The position numbers and the translations under genes were made by a program. From Rhynchospora pubera (lineage: Eukaryota; Streptophyta; Magnoliopsida; Poales; Cyperaceae): a DNA stretch of 64,000 nt. Under the pieces are notes generated by a model that worked only from the letters and a program-made list of their open reading frames with translations, was not told the origin of the DNA and made no database searches. Position 1 is the stretch's first letter; each line of letters opens with the position of its first letter. Location of the stretch: positions 119,898,752-119,962,751 of the forward strand of contig CM051462.1 of the NCBI GenBank assembly GCA_028095005.1, given 5' to 3'. Shown piece by piece: positions 55,118-64,000 of the stretch.

Positions 55118-55917
55118 TGGGGCTGATAAGGATCATCCCAATATTCACCATTCCGTGAAAATCATCATTAATGAGAAAAACATATCATTAATGAGGAAAC
55201 ACGTCATCCCTTGAAATCATCCCATATTTCTCATCCCACCAGCCCTAATTACTCCCTCCTCTCAGTTTTCATCCCTTCCCCTCCCACCTCACAAAAATTT
55301 TCTTTTCCAGAGCATTTGTATATAAAAAGTAGCACAATTAGTTTTTTTCCAAGACAATTAGTTTTTTTAGGATAATTAGTATTTTTCCATAAAACAGTTT
55401 TTCCATAACAACTATATTATAAACTAGAACAATTAGTTTTTTTACAGAATAATTATATTCTACAACTAAGACAATTAGTTTTTTTTTCCCATAACAATTA
55501 TACCATGAAACTATAACATTTAGCCTTTTTTTTAGAATAATTATATTATGAAACTAGAACAATTAGTTTTTTTTTTACAGAACAATTATATTCTACAACT
55601 AAGACAATTAGTTTTTTTTTTCAAAACAATTTCATTTTGAAACTAGAACAATTAGCTTTTTTTCTGGAACAATTATATTATGAAACTAGGACAATAAGTG
55701 TGAAGAAGAGAAACACATAAAAGGGAGGAATAGAAACACAAAGAAATGATGACGTGAGAAGAAGAGAAATACTGGGAAGGGATGAGGGATGAGAGAATCT
55801 CTAGGATTAATTAATTGCATTTCGAAAATGGATTATTAACGCGTTTTCAGAAAATGAAAAAAAATAAGAAGATGTTAGGGACGATGGAATCTTGGAGATG
55901 GTGGAAAGCAATTCCGC
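55118..55917. mobile_element. MULE-like element D, 800 bp, TSD TTATTAAAT
   Basis: TTATTAAAT occurs exactly at 55109-55117 and 55918-55926. The left end is TGGGGCTGATAAGGATCATCC. The right end, on minus, is GCGGAATTGCTTTCCACCATC, as in elements A-C. The interior is a tandem array of AACTAGAACAATTAGTTTTTT-type units (about 55330-55700), a minisatellite different in sequence from those in A and B. Confidence 0.86.
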
Positions 55918-55926
55918 TTATTAAAT

Positions 55927-58130
55927 ATATATGATTTTTTTTCAAATTAAAATGTATTTTACAACCAATGGCAAAAAAAAACATTTCTGAAGACTATAAA
56001 TATGCATTCATGAATTTTGTTTTTCCAATGATACACCTTTTATAATGAAAAGTTGAAAGGACTGATCCAATATATTTTGACATATTGTAAGTATTAAAAG
56101 CTTTTGTAAAGTTTTTTTTTTTTAGAATCTAGACGGAGACTATCTACAGGAGCTTTTTTTAAAGTAATACATCAAGAGAAAGTTTCGCATAAATTGCTGT
56201 TCGTTGATGTCCCTCTTAAAATCTGCATCTACATGTGATGAACGCATGACACTTATTAAATTTATCATTATAATAAAATGAAGTGTTAATTACCTAAAAA
56301 GAACTACCGGTAAGCGGTGCCCAAACTAATCATTGTAAGAAAAATAGGTAGTACCAGTCCTAATTGAATGGATTTCACAAAGCGTGTCTTCCTTCACATT
56401 ATCAATTATCTGGTGATGTTATTGATTGGTGCACTGGCAACAAAAGATCCATGAAGTGTGCTACTTAGCCATTGGTCCACTTCACAGGCAAAAGCCGCAC
56501 AATCCAGCTTGCAGAGGTTAGTCAGCTTTTTTATTTTTAAAAGAAAAGAAATCTTTCTATGGTTCAGCTGTTCCGGGACCATAAGCAAGTCTGATTAATT
56601 CATCAATTCGTCTTTATAGTATTTTATTAACCTTAATCTTAAATAAATATAAATAATAAATAAATAAACGAATGAATGAATGAATTTTTGCATATATCTG
56701 ATTCCCAGCTGCGAATGAATGAATGAATTTTTGCATATATCTGATTCCCAGCTGCTAGCTTTTCTTGTAACCGAAGGTAAAGGAGGTTTGATATTAAAAA
56801 TTTGAAGTGTGATTTAATTAATGAGTCAATACTTTCCTTAAAATGTACATTTTTTTTGGGTCAAATTCGATGAGCAAGCTCCTCATCTTTTATTTTGAAA
56901 ACGGAGTAAATCACTAAAAATCACCACGGATTTTAGAATGAAAAGTATGAAACGTATGAAGATATTTTCATAGTAATCAATAAATATCATTCTGCATCTG
57001 AAAAAATATAATGGTAAATCTTATATATAAAGGACGTGATATCGGTGCTTAATTAATTCTAAAAATATACAAGATATTTTTCTATCCAAAACAATTTGTC
57101 AGAACAGAGAAAGGTTAAATTTTGGTTTTTAAATTGATTAAGCTTTGAAATGGATAGGTCAAATCTTATTCAATGTTTTCGTAAAATTGGAGGCATGATC
57201 TATTATTCGTCTAATAAAAAAAAATTTATCAAGGAAAACGTTTTGAAAATAACAATACATAAAAAATAAATAAATCTTTCGTTGATAGATATTTTTTTTC
57301 CTTCTAAGAGAAAGATGCATGTATCCATTAATTTTATTTAAATTCTTCGTCTCTGTAAAATAGAATTTATTCCTCTTCCGCACCCAATAGAAATTGAACC
57401 CGTTACCTCTACATAACGACGAAGCCACTCATCATCTATGTTGGACTCCTACATTTTAAATTCTTCGTATTAAACTTCTGTGGATGGAGCTATTTGTCTC
57501 ATCTTAAACCAAAAATATATTTACCATTTAAATTTGCAATCGAAATCAAAATTTTAGAGATAATACAGATTAAACAATATTCTATAGAATGTTAGTGGCC
57601 ATTTGGACTGAATAAAATGGATATATTGCATACGGATGTACACCAGGTCCAGCCATTTCACTAATTCCTACATTTACGTACGGGCATACAGTCGTACACG
57701 CTCCGAAGGAATTTCTTATTTTGTTGCAATCTGAGCCGTCGAACGAAGATGCTCCGCTCCAGCAATGAATGCTTCCAGCAACCGGAAAGCTCCCGACACG
57801 TGGACATTTCTAACTGGTTAACCATCGAGTCGCTTTTGGTCCTGATTACTTAGCTCCCGCAATTGCAATCGGGAGGCTTTTCTCTATCTAACCTAAGTCA
57901 TTATAAATGTAACGGGTCACTTTATTGAAATTATTATTGACTCGTTACACAGATAAATACGTAGGTAAGGATATAGAAAATTGAACAGTGATCTGAAAAT
58001 CCAAATGTCGGTTGGTCGGCGTTGCTCGACCTGGCTCACTGCTGGACCCGGTTCAAGGGACAATTTACCAATTACCAATTCATTTTTAAAAGAATTTTAA
58101 AGGATTAGTATCGACGTTATACAATTATCG
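55927..58130. other. intergenic region upstream of villin
   Basis: No gene is seen. A perfect 43-bp tandem duplication lies at 56669-56754. TATAAAC near 58132 is a possible villin TATA box. Confidence 0.5.
56669..56754. repeat. perfect 43-bp tandem duplication
   Basis: Two identical 43-bp units begin CGAATGAATGAATGAAT and end TTCCCAGCTG. The lack of any difference implies a recent event. Confidence 0.88.
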
Positions 58131-58159
58131 GTTATAAACAGCACATTTCCTAAAAGAGG

Positions 58160-58340
58160 ATTCAGTCGATCACTCGATCTAGAGAGAGAAACAAGAGAGA
58201 GAGAGCGCCAGAAAGACAGACAGACAGGAGAGAGCAATCATTGCCTTTAAGTATCGCGAAACCCTTTGCCACCTCGATCGAGCTGTGTTTTTTCCAATTC
58301 CTTCTTCGATCCTCCGAAAGATCTCCTTACCAATTTCCAG
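58160..58340 (+). other. non-coding first exon of villin
   Basis: A GA-rich leader-like stretch ends with CCAG before GTACCG at 58341. The next exon begins after AG at 59240, 15 bases before the ATG. The start of transcription is not fixed. The resulting 900-bp leader intron is typical of plant actin-cytoskeleton genes. Confidence 0.55.
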
Positions 58341-59255
58341 GTACCGAATTTGAGTTCGAATTTTGTGGATTTGTTTTGCTTTTTAAGTTGCTTTCAAGGG
58401 AATTTTGCAATATACTGTTCAGTTTTCTGATTTTCTCCTACGACAGATCTGGTATTATGAATTGCTTCAATCGTCGTTGTTTGTTCTTGTTACGCATGTT
58501 TAGGATTGTGATCGAACAATTTTTTTTTTTATAGAATTTTTTATAACTAATCTTGTATGCTTGTTGCCATGGCGTCGAACTGTTATGTTGGATTATTTTG
58601 TAGTGAAGATCACTTGATTTGATCTCCTGAGCAGGTTTAGCTTTGAAAGCTATCTCTGTAGGAATAAAATTACTGGAAGATGAATAATCTAGCAAATTTT
58701 TTTTTCTGAATTAATCTATATGATGCAGCGATCATAACGCCTCTTTTTTAATTCGTGATTTGCTGTATCTTTTGCTTGTATTTTCGAATTGAACTCTGAT
58801 CTGATTTATGAGATCACATTCTATGTTTTCACTATTGCAATTAATGCCTGGTATATTGCAAATCACTAAATTATGGAGCATTAAAAGAGGCCATTGATTT
58901 TGGTTTTTCAATAGACATATTGTGATGCATTTTCCTGTATGCAAATGAAATTCCAGAATTTCACATTTCATGGTTTGAGCATTCCTGGGATATACAGCCA
59001 GAGACTTGTTGCTATGTTCATAAAAAAAATTCAAAGTAAATTACCAGTAGCTTGATTGTTGGCCAACTGCTATTGACTAAAATTCACTTTAAATGAGCAG
59101 TATACTCTCAGTCCTCATTTTTAGCAATTTTTTCACAATGTCTCTTTTTTCTTGAACTAAACATATATATATTTTTTGTCATTTCATCAGCTACTAGTTG
59201 GGCACTGGATTATCTTCAAGCAGATACATTTTCATTGCAGTAAAACCACTTCAAA

Positions 59256-62200
59256 ATGACAAGTTCCGCGAAAGTCGTGGAACCGGCTTTCCAGGGTGCT
59301 GGTCAGAGAGTGTATCCTTTGTTTCTAGCATACTTATGATATTGTTCACTGTACAGAGTTAGTTTTGGGTGATAAAACAATTTTCTTTGATTTGGAACTT
59401 GCATTTGAGTTCAATTCTACTGACATGCCAACTGCCAAATAACAGAAATTTTAGCTTGGGATTATTCAATCATAATTCTAATTTAGAATCAGGATATACT
59501 AATCAAGTTCCCTCCATACGGTTTTTTTTTTTTTATGTATCAATGTGTTTCTTAACTGAAGAATAGTGGAACTGAGATTTGGAGAATCGAAAACTTCCAG
59601 CCAGTTGCTTTGCCGAAATCAGACTATGGTAAATTCTACTCAGGCGATTCATACATTGTTCTGCAGGTGATTGCCAATTATTTTCAATGTTCTGCAGTTT
59701 TCCATATTTAATATCCGTTTGTTTTCCTGATGTCTGAATGTTTTCTGTGACTTTTGTAGACAAGTTCCGGAAAAGGGGGCGCATACCTCTTTGACATTCA
59801 TTTCTGGATTGGTAAAGATTCTAGTCAGGTACATAAACCTTTTTTATGCAGTGATAAAAATTCATCTTTGTTTATCCAGAAATATTCTAGTTTTAGTTCT
59901 GGTAGCAAAAAACACTAAGCCTGTGTTTTTTTTTAATTTATAGACCTGCAACCATGGTACATGATAGCATTTTTCTACACTTGAAAACCTAAAAATTACA
60001 TATATTCCCCCCTTTAAGAACATCAAAGTTGTCATCTGTGCCCTTATCCTCCTCCTTTGCCATTTCTCAGGACAGTAGAAGGGGTTGGGTACTATATTGC
60101 TGAAGTTAGAAGAAATTTATTCACCAAGATAAAAAAGAAAAATTAATAAAAAAAGAAAATGTAATTGGTTGTGCCAACCCTAAGATCAACCAGCTGTGGT
60201 TTTTGTAGGATGAAGCAGGGACAGCTGCAATTAAGGCAGTTGAGCTGGATACAGTATTAGGAGGTCGTGCAGTGCAGCACAGAGAAGTCCAAGGCCACGA
60301 GTCTGACAAGTTCCTTTCCTACTTCAAACCTTGCATTGTTCCTTTGGAAGGAGGTTTTGCCTCGGGTTTTAAGAAGCCCGAGGAGGATAAGTTTGAGACT
60401 AGACTGTACATTTGCAAGGGAAAGCGTGTTGTCAAAATGAAGCAGGTACTGGTTTTTTTATCCATACGGCTAATATAGGAACTGTTGTGTGTAGTTAGGC
60501 TTGCCTTTACATTTTCTTTTTGTCTGTATGATTAGGCTGAATGGAGTTGAATCAGGTATATTGGGCACTTATCATTTTGTAGGTTTATTTGCTATAGTTT
60601 AGGATCTGTAGGCACAATTATACAAAAGTATTCAGAAGATACCTTTACCTTGATCCTCATGTCCTTTTGTATTTACAAGTTATGGGCTGAAGGAGGATAA
60701 CTAGGTTATCAAATGTGGAAAGAGAGGAGGTGGTAGGCAATAAAGATAGTTCGACTTATGTGTCCAATTAACGGTGTGGAAAGGATGGTGTTATTTGATC
60801 TTATGTTGGACACTTGTGATAAATTTCTCACCTTTCTGTCTCTCTCAATTTATCTAGTTCTCCATTAGTTTCAATACTTTGCCGCTGAAATTGAATTTTT
60901 TGGCAGAAGACATGCTTATTTTTCACTATATGGGCAGGTTCCTTTTGCTCGTTCTTCATTAAACCATGATGATGTATTCATCTTAGACACAGAGACGAAA
61001 ATCTACCAATTTAATGGTGCCAATTCTAACATTCAAGAGAGAGCCAAGGCTCTGGAAGTGGTACATCATCTAATGGATCAATATCATCATGGCAAATGCG
61101 ACTTCGCCATTATTGGTATATATCCTTTATAAGAGTCCTTATTTTGAATGGCATTTTTGCCGGTTTGTGTTGGTTTTTCTGGCTTGTTATATCACCTAGA
61201 TCTTGTGCAGGTTTATAAAAGCAGGATTAAAAACCAGTAAATACTTTGCAAAATTTTAATGCATGAAATTATGTGTCGTTGTTGTTTCAGTTTGTGCCTT
61301 CTTTTATGAATATACCAGTCTTACTTTTTGGCAACCAGACATGGCCCTTTCCTCCCAATTTGTATTATTTTGTTATTATGAATTGTATTTTTATGTTAGT
61401 TTTGTAATTTCTGTTTAGAGGACGGGAAACTTGTGGCTGAATCAGACTCGGGGGAATTTTGGGTGCTTTTTGGTGGCTTCGCACCTATTGGTAAGAAAGC
61501 TATATCAGAAGATGATGTAGTTCTAGAAAGGACTCCAGCAAAAATATACAGGTGTTTTTGCTATCTGTCTCCCCATCCTCTTCTTCTTCTCTTCTATTTC
61601 TTTTTCTTAGTATACATCAGCAACCAGGTCAAATGAAGCAAACTAGACTGTCACTGGTATGTTATTGAAAAAGTGAACTTATTGGTGCAACAGTATTAGA
61701 TTAATCCATTGTGCTTAAGCTCGACTGTGCTTGTTGACTCTCTCTCTCTCTCTCTCTCCGTCCCTTTAAAAAAACTTCTTTCTGTGCAGTATAAATGATG
61801 GTCAACTGAAGTTGGAAGATGGGCCACCTTCTAAATCTATGCTGGAGAACAACAAATGCTTTCTTTTGGATTGTGGCTCTGAGGTGTATGTTTGGGTTGG
61901 ACGTGTCACGCAGGTTGATGATAGAAAAGCTGCTAGTAAAGCTGCTGAGGTAAAAAAAAAAACTTTAAAAGTTCAATATAAGATTTTAAATAAAATAGTT
62001 ATAGACATGTACGGTGTAATTTAGCTATACGTTTTTAAGTGTCTTACTCTTCTGAATTTGTAACTTCAGAATATTATGTTAACTTGATGAATTTGTTGGT
62101 CGGCTATGCCAAGTTTGCCAACGTACCTTAAAATAAAGGATTTTAAATGATATGTGTACTTTTGAGTTTTGAAATCTTGATAGTTGACAAGTCCGCATCT

Positions 62201-63402
62201 TGATTACTCTTATTTAGGAATTTGTTGTCAGTGAGAAGAGACCAAAGTCAACACGGATCACTCAAGTGATTCAAGGACATGAGACTCATGCATTCAAGTC
62301 TAACTTTGAATCCTGGCCAGTTGGTACCACCACAAGCACCTCTGGCGGTGAGGAAGGACGAGGGAAAGTTGCAGGTATAATACATCATATCTCACACTAG
62401 ATGGCCTTGGCACCTGGTACTGGTATATACTGGTACAAAAGCCACTAATGGGAACTTTTCTTTTTAGTAATCTTTGCTTTAAACATGCCTGCATAAAAGA
62501 TTAATGGCTCAAGATGGGAATATACATAATGGTTACTTGGTCTGCATGGTAGGCTAGTAACAAGCAGTTCACAGTATATACATGGTACAATCTTTTATCC
62601 TTTTTCTTCTTGACACAATGCTTATAAACTTTCCACAATCCAGCTTTGCTGAAGCAACAAGGTGTTGATCTTAACAAAGGAGCAGCTAAGACCACGACCC
62701 CTGTAAATGAGGAAGTTCCTCCTTTGCTCGAAAGCAATGGAAAAATAGAGGTTTTTTTTTTCTTTTCCCTTCACACATTTCTTTTCCACTTAAAATGGAG
62801 TTAGCAAATAGAAATCCCAGTTGATTCTTCTAGTTGTTACATTTCTTGTCCATCCCCGGAAAAAGCTCCTATTTCTTGATTCCATCTAATAGAATGTTGA
62901 ACTCTTGTTACTCCGTGGATGTTTACCAGGTATGGTGTGTCAATGGCAATGCAAAGACATCACTTCCTAAAGAAGAAATTGGCAAATTTTACTGTGGAGA
63001 CTGCTACATTGTTCTGTACACGTACCATTCTGGTGAAAAGAAGGAAGAGTTTTACCTTACCACTTGGATTGGAAAGGAAAGTGTTCAGGTAAATTCTAGA
63101 TTACTACACTAATTGTACAAAATCATTCTATTTTAGAAAAGAGAAGGTTGAAGGGTATAATGTTGATCAGCATGTTTTGAAGATTAGTTCGAGCTGTCTA
63201 ATTGTTGGGACAAATTAATTCTTTTTAAGATTGACTGTTTCATCTGCAAAAGTATCATATTTATATATAATAATTGTTTGTATTTTGACATCTTTATTTT
63301 TTCCTTTAGGATGATCAAATAACAGCCACTCGTTTAGCTAGCACGATGTGGAGTTCCTTGAAAGGAAGACCTGTTCAGGCACTGATTTATTCCTTCTTAT
63401 TA

Positions 63403-63455
<53 letters not shown>

Positions 63456-64000
63456 TTCTTCAAATAAGTCGCAATACGTTACTTTAATGTTTTTACCATT
63501 TATAGGGTCGCATTTATCAAGGGAAGGAACCACCACAGTTTATTTCACTCTTCCAGCCCATGGTTCTTCTTAAGGTAAATTTAGATTCCCTGAGTGTTTT
63601 CAAGTATTCTGAATTTCTGATGCATAATTTTCAAGTTATGTTATTGGAAGTACCTAAATTATGACCCCTTAGTGGAACTTACTGTCCATGACCACAGATC
63701 ATCTAACTATACATGTCTGTAGTTGGATAATAAACTCAAATTAATTTTACTTTTGTAGCTATTTCTATAAATTCTATCCAATTGAGGTGCTTCCTAATTT
63801 AACAGAAGTCTTGTAGCATGTGCACACAAGATGATTTTATTTTTCAGTACAGAAATCTTGAAATAGGAAGGCTTTTTAATCTTCAATCTTTTTTAAGCAT
63901 GACCAGATAGCATGATATCTTAATACAGGGTGGGATCAGCACAGGATACAAAAAGCTAATAGCCGACAAGAACATGACGGATGAGACATACACATCTGAT
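59256..64000 (+). CDS. VLN3: villin (VLN2/VLN3-like), N-terminal 522 aa, cut by window end
   Basis: Thirteen coding exons join in phase: 59256-59311, 59567-59666, 59760-59828, 60209-60445, 60938-61115, 61419-61551, 61790-61949, 62218-62374, 62644-62750, 62930-63088, 63310-63378, 63506-63574 and 63929-64000. They begin MTSSAKVVEPAFQGAGQ. Gelsolin repeat 1 follows (EIWRIENFQPV, GDSYIVLQ, DIHFWIGKD, then DEAGTAA and RAVQHREVQGHES). Repeat 2 has FARSSLNHDDVFILDT, FNGANSNIQERAKALEV and GEFWVLFGGFAP. Repeat 3 has NNKCFLLDCGSEVYVWVG. The start of repeat 4 reads WCVNGN and GDCYIVLYTYHSG. Villins bundle, cap and sever actin filaments, often under Ca2+ control. The C-terminal repeats and headpiece lie outside the window. 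The intron after 63378 uses a GC donor. Confidence 0.92.
61739..61758. repeat. (CT)n microsatellite in a villin intron
   Basis: About ten CT units in the intron upstream of the exon at 61790, adding to its polypyrimidine tract. Confidence 0.7.
63401..63452. repeat. (CT)n(CA)n compound microsatellite in a villin intron
   Basis: About nine CT units are followed by about fourteen CA units in the short GC-AG intron (63379-63505). It is a likely length-polymorphic marker. Confidence 0.85.

Overview
This window is nuclear DNA from a dicot, probably woody, plant. The genes are intron-rich with GT-AG splicing, intergenic DNA is AT-rich, and transposons are abundant. Six host genes can be read. Two are cut by the window edges: the last exon of an alpha-N-acetylglucosaminidase (NAGLU) on the left and the 5' half of a villin on the right. 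Four are complete: a UPF0114 plastid membrane protein (+), a POT1 telomere protein (-), a PNS1/CTL-type choline-transporter-like protein (+) and a GH1 beta-glucosidase of the BGLU44 type (-). I reconstructed every exon by hand so that phases match across all junctions; none of this has been checked against transcripts.

Layout: 62-297 NAGLU terminal exon; 1550-3951 UPF0114; 4597-8351 POT1, tail-to-tail with UPF0114; 8.4-22.7 kb gene-poor and filled with transposons, including a 5.8-kb and a 1.2-kb Mutator-like element (MULE); 23063-28726 choline-transporter-like gene with a long, transposon-invaded intron; 29897-30608 a miniature LTR element; 30800-38915 GH1 beta-glucosidase with a MULE in its second intron; about 39.25-46.3 kb an endogenous badnavirus-like pararetrovirus with uninterrupted ORFs; 46.3-58.1 kb transposon-rich DNA with two hAT elements, nested MITEs, a 5'-truncated LINE and another MULE; 58.2-64.0 kb villin.

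Most transposon calls rest on exact target-site duplications (TSDs). Four related MULE-like elements carry 9-10 bp TSDs, two hAT elements carry 8 bp, one LTR pair carries 5 bp, the LINE carries 13 bp, and a family of Tourist/Harbinger-like MITEs with ends near GGCTCCGTTTGGATG carries 3 bp.

The strongest candidates for something undescribed are three. (1) The endogenous badnavirus-like copy has an intact 1690-aa polyprotein, no ORF1 in the usual place, and an extra ORF after the polyprotein that sits two bases behind a textbook splice acceptor. (2) The four-member MULE family has low-complexity interiors built from different minisatellites, including an exact 114-bp higher-order repeat. (3) The largest of these MULEs carries eroded multi-exon gene remnants that look captured.
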